Source: Clostridia bacterium (GTDB taxonomy: Bacteria; Bacillota; Clostridia; Christensenellales; Aristaeellaceae). Taken from it: a stretch of 64,000 nt of DNA. The number at the start of each line of letters is the position of its first letter. Within the stretch, counting starts at the first letter, position 1. The stretch is taken from contig JAFRLY010000052.1 in NCBI GenBank assembly GCA_017431005.1, forward strand, positions 1 through 64,000. Direction: 5' to 3'. Both the position numbers and the translations under genes were made by a program. Below the pieces are notes generated by a model, which did not search any database, was not told the origin of the DNA, and was given only the letters and a program-made list of their open reading frames with translations. Shown here in pieces: positions 5,943-14,293 of the stretch.

Positions 5943-8174
5943 TCACAGTTTTTTCACATATGCAACGATCCGGTTGGCTTCCTCAAAGCCCGCCGCGCGG
6001 TGAAAGCTCTGGCTGTCCGTGTTGTCCAGCCCGCAGTCACTGGCAAATTCTGTGCAGCCCCTGGCCCTGGCCCAGCTTTCACACGCGGACAGCAGCCTGC
6101 GGGCGATGCCCCGGCGGCGCATGCCCTCACAGACATAGATTCCTTCCAGATATCCCACCGGTGATGTTTCCGCCCCCTCCACATAATCCCTGCGAAGCTG
6201 GCATTGAGCGAACCCCACGCCTTCTCCCTGCTCTCTGTACAGGAAAACCGCCGCGTCTTCCCGTGCGAGCAGGGAAACGGTTTCCTCCGTCATTTCTTCT
6301 GCTGAATGTTCCGGCCAGAGCTCACAGGCAAGCGCGGCAACCGCTGAAGCGTCTGCGCCGGATGCCTGACAAGGATTGATCATAGGATCAGCCGCCTGGT
6401 GCTCCTCCCCTGTCAGCTGCTCTCCGTATCCTCTGTATTCAAGACACAGCATCGTGAGATCGTCGAACTGTTTTGCCCCCTGCACAAACTGATCCACATC
6501 GGCTTTCACGCTTGCAAGGATCCCCTGCGGCGTCTCCTTTGCGGCGCGGTTAAGGGCAGCTTCCATCCGTTCCATACCGTAGAACTCTCCCGCGGCATTG
6601 TTTGCCTCCGGTACGCCGTCCGTGTAGACGAAGACAGCGTCGCCGGGTGCAAGTGTCAATTCATAATCCCTGTATTTTGACTTTGCAGCGCCGCCGACCA
6701 CCAGGCCGTGTTTGTCATGGAAGATGCGGAAAACGCCATCGCTGCCGCGAATGGCCGGATACTCGTGGCCGGCATTGGTACAGACCATCTGCCCTGTTTT
6801 TACATTCAGAATTCCAAGCCATACGGTCACAAACATTTTGGATTTGTTGTTTTTACAGATCTGGGCGTTCACCGCTGTCAGGATCTCACCCGGCGTTCCG
6901 CCCTGCTGGGCGCGGTAGTTGATCAGGATTTTGGAAGACATCATGAACAGCGCGGCAGGCACGCCCTTGTCGGATACATCGGCGATCAGTGTGCACAGAT
7001 GATCCTCGTCAGTCATGAAGAAATCGTAAAAATCACCGCCGACTTCCTTTGCCGGATTCATGCTGGCAAACAGATCAAACTCCCTGCGTTCCGGGAATGG
7101 CGGAAATACACCGGGCAGCATGGATGCCTGAATATTCGTAGCCATTCGCAGCTCCGTGTTCACCCGTTCTTTGTCCGCTGTGATCTGGGTAATATGATCC
7201 GTATAATCCACAATACGGCTCTGCATGGACTGGATTTCCCGGTACAGATCACCGATTTCATCCCGGGAACGGATGGGAAGCCGGATCACGTCTGCCTTTG
7301 TGTATCCTTTCTCGTCTTTGGCGAAGCCCGTTGCGGCTTTGGCCAGCATGTTCAGTGGCCGGGTGACAGCTCTGTGCATCAGCCACACGCCAATGACAAT
7401 TGCAGCGGCGAGCTCAGCAAGAATAAACAGGAAGCTGTTCATCAGAAACCAGTGGCGTTCCTTCATTACCTCATTCATATCAATATCCACGCCGACTGTT
7501 CCCAGAATCTCGTCCGTCCATGTGTCCCTGATCGTCCGACGGGTGGTGCACAGCCAGCCGCCGTCACCCTGGTATACAGTGGGCGGGACGTCCGCGTTAT
7601 CGCCGTAAGCGGCAAAAACAGGGATTGCTTTCTCTGCTGTGCCAATGCCGAGCACCCCTTTCGCGGGATCTGCCACGTTATAGGTGAGTCCGTTTTCATC
7701 GAATTGCAGGTATACATTGGCAACATCAAAAATATCCCTGACACTGAGAAGGATCGACTCCGCGGAGAGGTAATCCCCGTACAGGCTGAACATCATCTGA
7801 ATGTACTCAGCATCCGTCCCTTCAGCTATCATTCCATTCAGCAGCTCTTCTGTTGTTATATCCTTGTAGAAGCATGGTCTGGATGTCATCCATGCCTGAA
7901 GTATGCTTTCATCTTCCGCTTCCGCAGCCTGCTGCCGCGCCTGCGCGAATTCGTCTGTCCGGTAATATTGCAGTAATCCCTTCATGGAATCCTTGCTTGA
8001 GGCAAGCACATCCTCTGCTGCGCGTTCCGTCTGGGCAAAATACAGAGCGTCCACTTTTCTGCAGTACACCCGGTAGCTGGTAAAAACCAGTCCCAGAGAA
8101 ACCGACAGCACGAGCACAATGATGAAGAGATTCATTTTCAGCGAAAGAGGCAGTCTCTTTTTCTGACCTTTCAC
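5943..8174 (-). CDS. Membrane SpoIIE/PP2C phosphatase fused to an AAC(6')-like acetyltransferase
   Basis: A 743-residue protein. It has TM1 (about 12-34), an extracytoplasmic sensor region (35-240), TM2 (244-267), HAMP (268-323), a short coiled coil, and a SpoIIE phosphatase domain (345-580) with the metal-binding motifs EVGGDFYDF (377-385), DVSDKGVPA (399-407), NAGHEYP (467-473) and FDDLTML (570-576). A GNAT domain (about 604-743) follows, with GFAQCQLRRDYVEG and YLEGIYVCEGMRRRG, very like aminoglycoside 6'-N-acetyltransferases of the AAC(6')-I group. SpoIIE/RsbU phosphatases dephosphorylate STAS antagonists, and a STAS gene lies upstream in the same run. The fusion is in frame with no stop between domains. 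A Met at about 598 could be an internal start or a relic of the separate gene. Confidence 0.9.
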   Translation of the reverse strand: MKGQKKRLPLSLKMNLFIIVLVLSVSLGLVFTSYRVYCRKVDALYFAQTERAAEDVLASSKDSMKGLLQYYRTDEFAQARQQAAEAEDESILQAWMTSRPCFYKDITTEELLNGMIAEGTDAEYIQMMFSLYGDYLSAESILLSVRDIFDVANVYLQFDENGLTYNVADPAKGVLGIGTAEKAIPVFAAYGDNADVPPTVYQGDGGWLCTTRRTIRDTWTDEILGTVGVDIDMNEVMKERHWFLMNSFLFILAELAAAIVIGVWLMHRAVTRPLNMLAKAATGFAKDEKGYTKADVIRLPIRSRDEIGDLYREIQSMQSRIVDYTDHITQITADKERVNTELRMATNIQASMLPGVFPPFPERREFDLFASMNPAKEVGGDFYDFFMTDEDHLCTLIADVSDKGVPAALFMMSSKILINYRAQQGGTPGEILTAVNAQICKNNKSKMFVTVWLGILNVKTGQMVCTNAGHEYPAIRGSDGVFRIFHDKHGLVVGGAAKSKYRDYELTLAPGDAVFVYTDGVPEANNAAGEFYGMERMEAALNRAAKETPQGILASVKADVDQFVQGAKQFDDLTMLCLEYRGYGEQLTGEEHQAADPMINPCQASGADASAVAALACELWPEHSAEEMTEETVSLLAREDAAVFLYREQGEGVGFAQCQLRRDYVEGAETSPVGYLEGIYVCEGMRRRGIARRLLSACESWARARGCTEFASDCGLDNTDSQSFHRAAGFEEANRIVAYVKKL

Positions 8175-8188
8175 GGGTGCTCCTCCTG

Positions 8189-9961
8189 TTAAATACGGAT
8201 CATGAGTACATTCAGACCAAGGATGTTCTGGTATTTCACATCCTTGGCTCCCAGATATACCATGCGGATGCCCACGCCCTTCAGCCGGTCCCGGGGGTCA
8301 TGAATGTCCTGCCACTCTGCGGGATTGAAGGGAATGCAGTCATCTTTGATGCGCAGGATCACATCGTCGTCCTTGAAAATGACGCGGATGTCGACGGAAT
8401 GAGATTTTTTGTCTTTGTTGAATCCATGATCCACGACGTTACCCGCCATCTCCTCAAGGAACAGTCCGGACAGGTACGCGCGCATTTCATCGAGGCCGCG
8501 GCTTCTGCAATAATCCATCACCTGTTTGGATACGCTCATTACGTCATTTTTTCTGCGGACGCTGATGTCCATGCGGTCGCATTTGGCCACACCGAAATCA
8601 TCCGGGATCACCATGAGCTGCTCCATATTCCGGGGAAACTTTTTGCGCTTGATCCAGGCATAGGAAACGATTGCCGCCGCGCAGGTAAGGCCATTGAGTA
8701 TATAAGCCAGATAGAATCCGTTCATTCCCAGAAGAGGAAGCAGCAGCGCGCTGAAGCTGACCATGCAGACCACACCGTCCAGTGCGGACAGAAGATGGAT
8801 CAGGAATTGTTTTCCGGAAGCCTGAGCGTAGCAGGAAAACTGCAGCAGTATAATGCTCAGCGGCATACTCAGCGGAACAATGCGGAAGGCGGCTGCAGTC
8901 ATCTGAAACACAGGATCGGCCGGATCCCGGAAGAACAGCCGGGTCAGAGGCACTGCCAGAGCTATCAGGGCTGCTGATACACAGCACATCAGCGGCACGC
9001 ACCTGAACAGCGACACACGCATGGTATCCGTCAGGGACTGCCTGTCTTCCTCACCGATGTTCACACTCATCAGCATACGGGATACCGCCAGTATTCCGAA
9101 CGGGATCGTCCAGAACAGATTCAGTACAGAGTCAGCCGCCGCGCAGGCGGACAGCCCCGCCGAGCCCACAAACTGTATAATCAGGGCGTTGACAATAAAG
9201 CCGCGCAGCGTCTGATATCCGTTGTTGACAGCTCCCGTATATCCGGTTTTCACGATTTCCGCAGCGTCCTTCAGCCGTGCACCCGCTTTGGACAGCTTCA
9301 GAACGGATTTCCCGGAGAAATAATACTGAATCTGAACCAGCAGGAACACCCAGTTTCCCAGAGACGAAGCCAGTGCAAGCCCTAAAATGTCCAGGTCGAT
9401 CACGACAACCAGTAAATAACTGAATACAAGCTTGGTTCCGATGCTGCACAGGCTGGCGATGGTGACACGGCGTGTCTGGTTTTCCAGCGACAGAAAAGCG
9501 GATAACTGCCGCCCAAGCAGCAGCGCCGGCATGCCGACGGCATGTCCCAGCAGACTCCTGTTCAGCGATATTCGGACAGCAGCATCCGCCGTCATAAGCC
9601 GGGCCGCATCCGTTGCCGCGCCCAGGAAAAGCAGGGCTGAGGCAATAAGCGAAACAACCCCGGTGATAAATATATCCGTGGAAAAAACGCTTTGGGTGCG
9701 TTCCACCTGATTCGCGCCCATATACCGGGCGCAGGAAATCTGAGCGCCGCAGACAAAAATGGTGCTGACCGCGGCGGTCAGTTTTTTGATGGGGCTGTAC
9801 AGACCGATGGCGGCCATGGCTTCCGCGCCTATGAAGTTGCCTGCAAACAGGCCGGAAATGATGCCGTTCACCGCGCTCATCAGTTCCAGAAGAATCTGCA
9901 ATGGCAGAAGCCTGAAGAAGAGCTTGGAGATCAGTCTGGTATCTGAGGCTTGTGTACTCAT
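8189..9961 (-). CDS. MATE-type transporter fused to an RsbW-like ATPase domain
   Basis: A 590-residue protein. Residues about 10-440 form a twelve-helix MATE/MOP transporter with typical gating-loop text (GLFAGNFIGAEAMAA, CARYMGANQ). Residues about 460-590 form a HATPase_c domain of the anti-sigma/serine-kinase type, with N-box Glu504...Asn508...His512, G1-like IKDDCIPFNP (538-547) and G2 GVGIRM (562-567). A transporter carrying a GHKL ATP-binding tail is unusual. The tail could bind or phosphorylate the STAS protein encoded upstream, or make export respond to signalling. Only 14 bases separate it from the SpoIIE-GNAT gene. Confidence 0.88.
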   Translation of the reverse strand: MSTQASDTRLISKLFFRLLPLQILLELMSAVNGIISGLFAGNFIGAEAMAAIGLYSPIKKLTAAVSTIFVCGAQISCARYMGANQVERTQSVFSTDIFITGVVSLIASALLFLGAATDAARLMTADAAVRISLNRSLLGHAVGMPALLLGRQLSAFLSLENQTRRVTIASLCSIGTKLVFSYLLVVVIDLDILGLALASSLGNWVFLLVQIQYYFSGKSVLKLSKAGARLKDAAEIVKTGYTGAVNNGYQTLRGFIVNALIIQFVGSAGLSACAAADSVLNLFWTIPFGILAVSRMLMSVNIGEEDRQSLTDTMRVSLFRCVPLMCCVSAALIALAVPLTRLFFRDPADPVFQMTAAAFRIVPLSMPLSIILLQFSCYAQASGKQFLIHLLSALDGVVCMVSFSALLLPLLGMNGFYLAYILNGLTCAAAIVSYAWIKRKKFPRNMEQLMVIPDDFGVAKCDRMDISVRRKNDVMSVSKQVMDYCRSRGLDEMRAYLSGLFLEEMAGNVVDHGFNKDKKSHSVDIRVIFKDDDVILRIKDDCIPFNPAEWQDIHDPRDRLKGVGIRMVYLGAKDVKYQNILGLNVLMIRI

Positions 9962-10034
9962 GAACTCACCCCGCTAAACATGAATCAGCACTGAAGCTAT
10001 ATCGCCCGCGTACCGGATTCATCGGTTTTATCTG

Positions 10035-10826
10035 TCAGTCAATCAGGCCGAAATGCCTCAGGGCATTTTCAATTCCGTCTTCATCCACCGGGCTGGTTAC
10101 ATAATCTGCTGCGGCTTTCACGGCTTCACCGGCGTTGCCCATTGCCACGCCGATGCCGGCAAACTGAAGCATGTCTATATCATTTTCACCGTCGCCGAAA
10201 GCCATAATTTGGGTACGGTCCAGGCCGTGTTCATCCAGGAATTTCTGAATGCCGGCAGACTTGCCTCCGCCCTTGGGAATAATGTCGATGCCTGTGTCAT
10301 TCCAGCTTGTAATCGAGCATTCATCCAGCAATTCATCCAGGATCCTTTTCTGTTCCTCCGGGACAAAAGCTAAAATCTGGTAGATCTTTTCGCCGTTGTA
10401 AATGCCTGTATCCGGAATCTGCTGCTTTGTTTCAGCTGTTGTACGGAGGACCGTTTCATCCACAAAATTGATGTAGCGCTGATCTTCGCCCACCAGAAGA
10501 AAAGGGATTTGCTTGCGCTTAAAAATCCCCGCCAGGACTTTCATTTCTCCTTCATTGATGGCAGTGCCGGCATATACCTTTCTGTTGGAATCCAGCAGAA
10601 GCTGCCCGTTCAGAGTAAGGTAGCCGTCAAATTCAATGTTGCCGACGGGCAGCTGGGAATATTCGATCATGTGGCGGCCTGTCGCCACAACGGTCAGAAC
10701 GCCGCGTTCCCGCAATGCTTTCAGTGCCCTGCGGGTGCTTTCTGGCACGTCGTTCAGCCTGTGGGAAAAAAGCGTGCCGTCCACATCAAAGAAAATGGCC
10801 TTGATCTTGTTTCCGTCCGCTGTCAT
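10035..10826 (-). CDS. HAD-family (Cof/YidA-like) sugar-phosphate phosphatase
   Basis: A 263-residue Cof-type HAD hydrolase. Motif I is FFDVDGTLFS near the N-terminus, motif II VVATGR, the motif III lysine is in the GGGKSAG region, and motif IV is FGDGENDIDML. Such enzymes dephosphorylate small phosphometabolites in the cytoplasm, often with broad specificity. It lies between the RsbW-like gene (21 bases upstream) and the MATE-ATPase gene, so it is probably co-transcribed. Nothing else links it to the signalling module. Confidence 0.9.
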   Translation of the reverse strand: MTADGNKIKAIFFDVDGTLFSHRLNDVPESTRRALKALRERGVLTVVATGRHMIEYSQLPVGNIEFDGYLTLNGQLLLDSNRKVYAGTAINEGEMKVLAGIFKRKQIPFLLVGEDQRYINFVDETVLRTTAETKQQIPDTGIYNGEKIYQILAFVPEEQKRILDELLDECSITSWNDTGIDIIPKGGGKSAGIQKFLDEHGLDRTQIMAFGDGENDIDMLQFAGIGVAMGNAGEAVKAAADYVTSPVDEDGIENALRHFGLID

Positions 10827-10847
10827 CTTTCCAGCTCCTTCTTCTGC

Positions 10848-11255
10848 TCAGAACATCTTGCGGATCGTCAGGATGTTCATGCCGTCTCTGTACTCATAGG
10901 CAATATCATCCATTGTATTTTTCAGTATGAACACGCCCAGGCCTCCGATACGGCGCTGCCTTGCCGGCAGTGTCGTGTCCGGCGCTGCTGTGGTCAGGGG
11001 ATTATAAGGCTTTCCGCGGTCGATGAAAGTAATGGTCATGCTGAGCGGTTCATCTGTCACGTCCGCGCGCACTGTGGCAGTGCCTTTCTCCGGACCGTAG
11101 GCGTATCGGACAATATTGCTGAACACCTCGTCAACGGCGATATCGACCTGCGTCCTGACAGGCAGCGGACAGCGTATCGCATCCAGCTGTTCGTTCACAA
11201 ATGCCGTTACGGTTTCAACGCTGTCCGGCGCGGCGGGAACTGTTATCTCCTTCAC
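10848..11255 (-). CDS. RsbW-like anti-sigma factor / serine kinase (HATPase_c)
   Basis: A 135-residue single-domain GHKL ATPase. It has an N-box in AVDEVFSNIVRYAY, a G1 region FIDRGKPYNPL, and a G2 motif GGLGVFILK. This is the size and layout of RsbW/SpoIIAB-type switch kinases, which phosphorylate a STAS antagonist and sequester a partner. The start is GTG at 11255, eight bases after AGGAGG; the upstream ATG at 11318 would run into the STAS gene and has no site. The STAS gene lies 43 bases upstream. Confidence 0.85.
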   Translation of the reverse strand: MKEITVPAAPDSVETVTAFVNEQLDAIRCPLPVRTQVDIAVDEVFSNIVRYAYGPEKGTATVRADVTDEPLSMTITFIDRGKPYNPLTTAAPDTTLPARQRRIGGLGVFILKNTMDDIAYEYRDGMNILTIRKMF

Positions 11256-11298
11256 GGACGCGGCCTCCTGTTCGTTTCGGTTTGCGGTATTGGATCCG

Positions 11299-11598
11299 TC
11301 ACTCCACTGTAAAAACATCCAGGAAGCCTACCATATCAAAAATCTGCATGATCTGGGGATTCACATGAATCACCTTCATGGTTCCTTCCCGGTCTTCCAT
11401 TTCCTGCTGCACAGTCAGCAGCACCCGAAGTCCGCCGGAAGAAACATATTCCACCTTTTCCAGGTCGATGATCACTTCAGTCATGCCGTTCATTTCCGGC
11501 TCCAGGCACTGTCCGAATTCCGGCGAGGTGACCGAATCCAGCCGTCCTTCGGGTTTGGCGGTCAGAGTGGTCCCGTTTTTTTCAAAATTGATGGTCAC
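11299..11598 (-). CDS. STAS-domain anti-sigma-factor antagonist (RsbV-like)
   Basis: A 99-residue STAS protein. The phosphorylation region reads KVEYVSSGGLRVLL, with the conserved serine pair at the start of the helix. By family analogy this is the switch protein phosphorylated by an RsbW-like kinase and dephosphorylated by a SpoIIE-type phosphatase; both are encoded downstream. The start is GTG at 11598 with GAGGAGG upstream. It is the first gene of the minus-strand run. No sigma factor is adjacent, so the protein finally controlled is unknown. Confidence 0.9.
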   Translation of the reverse strand: MTINFEKNGTTLTAKPEGRLDSVTSPEFGQCLEPEMNGMTEVIIDLEKVEYVSSGGLRVLLTVQQEMEDREGTMKVIHVNPQIMQIFDMVGFLDVFTVE

Positions 11599-11639
11599 GT
11601 CTTTTCCTCCTCGTTCTGATATTGTATCTGTATCAATCT

Positions 11640-11668
11640 ATTATACCCGAATCAGACGTAACATTACA
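11640..11668 (-). promoter_or_regulatory. Candidate promoter of the STAS operon
   Basis: On the minus strand a perfect TATAAT (plus 11640-11645) lies about 40 bases before the STAS start, with a weak TGTAAT at -35 (plus 11663-11668, 17-base spacer). The poor -35 suggests activator dependence or an alternative holoenzyme. Confidence 0.55.
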
Positions 11669-11676
11669 ATGTTGTT

Positions 11677-11694
11677 TGTCAGAGTTTTCTGACA
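11677..11694. promoter_or_regulatory. Inverted repeat TGTCAGA-N4-TCTGACA
   Basis: Perfect 7-base arms directly upstream of the STAS promoter's -35. The symmetry and position suit a regulator-binding site, though the regulator is unknown. The rest of the gap to 11867 shows nothing recognisable. Confidence 0.45.
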
Positions 11695-11867
11695 TCCTGT
11701 TCAACGGTTGTGTTGCAGCCGGTCTGCAGCGTCGCTTTGGAAAGTAGTGTCAGCTTGTCCCTGCCATATTCCGCCGCCGGCCGGTCCCTGTCTGTCCGCA
11801 GATGAGATGCGCTATCCCTGGCAGGAGGCAACACGGTACATTTCACCTGAACATACCCAAAAAACAG

Positions 11868-11897
11868 TTGCGTGCGGTTTTCCGGATATGGTATACT
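11868..11897 (+). promoter_or_regulatory. Promoter of the NifU-like/GGGtGRT operon
   Basis: TTGCGT (11868-11873), 18-base spacer, TATACT (11892-11897). The AGGAGGG site and start codon follow about 50 bases downstream. Confidence 0.6.
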
Positions 11898-11948
11898 GAA
11901 CTGGTCATCCTATATTAAAAACAACCTGAACAGGAGGGACAAAGTCAC

Positions 11949-12650
11949 ATGCAATACACCAAGGAAGTTGAAGACATGGTTTGTGTCGCCAAAGGCCCCA
12001 ACCATGGTCCTGCTCCCATCCCCGAAGAAGGAAAATGGATTCAGGCGAAGGAAATCAAGGACATTTCCGGATACACTCACGGCATCGGCTGGTGCGCGCC
12101 GCAGCAGGGCACCTGCAAGCTGAGCCTGAATGTGAAGAACGGCGTGATCGAAGAAGCCCTGGTCGAAACCATCGGCTGCTCCGGCATGACCCACTCCGCC
12201 GCCATGGCCAGTGAAATTCTGCCCGGCAAGACCATTCTGGAAGCGCTGAACACCGACCTGGTATGCGACGCCATCAACACCGCCATGCGGGAGCTTTTCC
12301 TGCAGATCGTGTACGGCCGTACCCAGTCCGCGTTCTCTGATGACGGCCTGCGCATCGGTGCCGGCCTTGAGGATCTCGGCAAGGGCCTGCGCTCCATGGT
12401 CGGCACCATGTACGGCACCCGTTCCAAGGGCACCCGTTACCTGGAAATGACCGAAGGCTACGTTATCAAAATGGCGCTGGACAAGGACGATCAGGTCTGC
12501 GGTTACCAGTTCCTGAGCCTCGGCAAGATGATGGACGATATCAAGAAGGGCCTGTCCGCCCAGGAAGCCTATGACAAGAATCTGGGCACCTATGGCCGGT
12601 TCAAGGCAGAAGACGGCGCGGTCAAATGGATTGACCCGCGCAAAGAATAA
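11949..12650 (+). CDS. NifU/IscU-like iron-sulfur scaffold homologue (GGGtGRT partner)
   Basis: A 233-residue protein containing an IscU/NifU-like segment, GCSGMTHSAAMASEILPG (76-93), resembling the GCGAAIAS...GKT loop of scaffold proteins. Cysteines at 12, 49, 56, 77 and 106 could bind a cluster or metal. Databases usually call such proteins iron-sulfur assembly scaffolds, but the sequence is longer than IscU and its client is unknown. It precedes the GGGtGRT gene by 14 bases, and this pairing is known in anaerobic bacteria. AGGAGGG lies ten bases before the ATG. Confidence 0.75.
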   Translation: MQYTKEVEDMVCVAKGPNHGPAPIPEEGKWIQAKEIKDISGYTHGIGWCAPQQGTCKLSLNVKNGVIEEALVETIGCSGMTHSAAMASEILPGKTILEALNTDLVCDAINTAMRELFLQIVYGRTQSAFSDDGLRIGAGLEDLGKGLRSMVGTMYGTRSKGTRYLEMTEGYVIKMALDKDDQVCGYQFLSLGKMMDDIKKGLSAQEAYDKNLGTYGRFKAEDGAVKWIDPRKE

Positions 12651-12664
12651 AGGAGGCGCTGCAA

Positions 12665-13684
12665 ATGGCTTTGTTTGAAAACTACGAAGGACGCATGCCT
12701 CAGCTGCAGCCCGTCCTGGACAAATACGGATTCAAGACCTTTGAGGATGTCAAGGCTTTCACCAACGGCAAGGGCGTTGACGCCTATTCCATCGTCGAGA
12801 GCACTCAGCCCATCTGCTTCGAGAACGTGAAGTGGGCTTATGAGCTGGGCGCCGCCATCGCCATGAAGGAAAATGCGAAGTCCGCTGCCGAAGCCGCGAA
12901 GTGGATCGGCGTCGGCCTGCAGGCCTTCTGCATCCCCGGTTCCGTGGCGGATCAGCGCCAGGTCGGTATCGGCCACGGCAATCTGGGCGCCATGCTGCTG
13001 GATGAGGAAACCGAGTGCTTCGCTTTCCTGGCCGGCCATGAATCCTTCGCCGCCGCGGAAGGCGCCATCAAGATCGCTCTGAACGCCAACAAGGTGCGCA
13101 CCAAGCCCCTGCGCGTTATCCTGAACGGTCTGGGCAAGGATGCTGCCATGATCATCAGCCGCATCAACGGTTTCACCTATGTGCAGACCAAGTATGACTA
13201 CCTGTCCGCCGACGTGAAGGAAGACCATGCGCTGACCATCGTCAGCAAGACGGCCTATTCCACCGGCGACCGGGCGAAGGTCAACTGCTACGGCGCGGAT
13301 GACGTGCGTGAAGGCGTTGCCATCATGTGGCACGAAGGCGCGGATGTTTCCATCACCGGTAACTCCACCAACCCCACCCGCTTCCAGCATCCCGTGGCGG
13401 GCACCTATAAGAAGGAACGCTGGGAAGCCGGCAAGAAGTACTTCTCCGTGGCTTCCGGCGGCGGCACCGGCCGTACGCTGCATCCCGACAACATGGCCGC
13501 CGGCCCTGCCTCCTACGGTATGACCGACACCATGGGCCGCATGCACTCTGACGCGCAGTTCGCCGGTTCCTCCTCCGTTCCCGCTCACGTGGAAATGATG
13601 GGCTTCCTGGGCGCCGGCAATAACCCCATGGTCGGTATGACTGTGGCCGTGGCCGTGGCTGTTCAGCAGGCGATGAGCAAATAA
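12665..13684 (+). CDS. GGGtGRT family protein
   Basis: A 339-residue protein with the name-giving motif GGGTGRT at 265-271, plus GNSTNPTRFQHPV (232-244) and GHGNLGAMLLD (104-113). The family is conserved in anaerobes and has no established biochemical function. There is no signal peptide or membrane segment, so it should be cytoplasmic. It ends the two-gene operon with the NifU-like gene and is followed by a terminator. Codon use is strongly biased (GGC, CTG, AAG), suggesting high expression. Confidence 0.85.
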   Translation: MALFENYEGRMPQLQPVLDKYGFKTFEDVKAFTNGKGVDAYSIVESTQPICFENVKWAYELGAAIAMKENAKSAAEAAKWIGVGLQAFCIPGSVADQRQVGIGHGNLGAMLLDEETECFAFLAGHESFAAAEGAIKIALNANKVRTKPLRVILNGLGKDAAMIISRINGFTYVQTKYDYLSADVKEDHALTIVSKTAYSTGDRAKVNCYGADDVREGVAIMWHEGADVSITGNSTNPTRFQHPVAGTYKKERWEAGKKYFSVASGGGTGRTLHPDNMAAGPASYGMTDTMGRMHSDAQFAGSSSVPAHVEMMGFLGAGNNPMVGMTVAVAVAVQQAMSK

Positions 13685-13700
13685 TCCCATGTTTTTCCCG

Positions 13701-13731
13701 CGCTCCCGAGGGTGACTTCGGGAGCGTTTTT
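13701..13731 (+). terminator. Intrinsic terminator after the GGGtGRT gene
   Basis: CGCTCCCGA (13701-13709) pairs with TCGGGAGCG (13718-13726), then five T. Confidence 0.85.
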
Positions 13732-13754
13732 CATGGGAATAGGAGGAGATCGGA

Positions 13755-14225
13755 ATGGATCATGCTGAAGAAGCGAAGCGGCTGTTTATGGCAGGATACA
13801 ACTGTTCCCAGGCTGTTTTTTGCGCCTTCTGCGACGAGACCGGCCTGGATCTGGATACAGCGGCGCGGCTGTCATCCTCCTTCGGCGGGGGAATGGGCCG
13901 TCTGCGGGAGGTATGCGGCACCGTCAGCGGCGCGCTGATGGCGCTGGGCGCCATACAGGGATATGCTGATCCCCGGGACCGGAACGCCAAAACGGCGCAT
14001 TATCACCTGGTCCAGGAATATGCCCGCCTGTTCCGGGAACAGAACGGTTCAATCATATGCCGGGATTTGCTGAAGGGCGTGCAGGTGACAGAGGGCGGCG
14101 TGCCTGAGGAGCGGACCCCTGAGTTCTATGCCCGTCGTCCATGCCTGCGTCTGGCCGGAGAGGCCGCCGCGATCCTCGACAGGCTGCTTGAGGATCAGAA
14201 CAAAGAAAAAAACGGGCATCCGTAA
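13755..14225 (+). CDS. C_GCAxxG_C_C family putative redox protein
   Basis: A 156-residue protein of the C_GCAxxG_C_C family. The conserved pattern is visible as YNCSQAV (Cys17), FGGGMGRLREVCGTVSGA (Cys54; Thr replaces the usual Ala) and two later cysteines in IICRDLL and RRPCLRL. The family is thought to be redox active because of these cysteines, and some members lie next to oxidoreductases; no reaction is proven. It has its own GGAGGAGA site and follows the GGGtGRT terminator, so it may be read through from that operon. Confidence 0.85.
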   Translation: MDHAEEAKRLFMAGYNCSQAVFCAFCDETGLDLDTAARLSSSFGGGMGRLREVCGTVSGALMALGAIQGYADPRDRNAKTAHYHLVQEYARLFREQNGSIICRDLLKGVQVTEGGVPEERTPEFYARRPCLRLAGEAAAILDRLLEDQNKEKNGHP

Positions 14226-14246
14226 GGGCGCCCGCTTCCATGATTC

Positions 14247-14274
14247 CGGGCAGGGAAAGCTTATTCCCTGCCCG
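14247..14274. terminator. Bidirectional terminator
   Basis: CGGGCAGGGAA (14247-14257) pairs with TTCCCTGCCCG (14264-14274). It lies between the convergent C_GCAxxG_C_C and GH3 genes. Confidence 0.7.
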
Positions 14275-14293
14275 TGTTTATGAATACAGCCTG

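Noticed and set aside
5943-6370. Separate aminoglycoside 6'-acetyltransferase gene
   Set aside because: No stop codon or ribosome site separates it from the SpoIIE domain; it is read as one protein, though an internal start near codon 598 cannot be excluded.
12590-13690. 366-codon minus-strand frame over the GGGtGRT gene
   Set aside because: A His/Gly-rich low-complexity translation typical of the antisense of a codon-biased gene.
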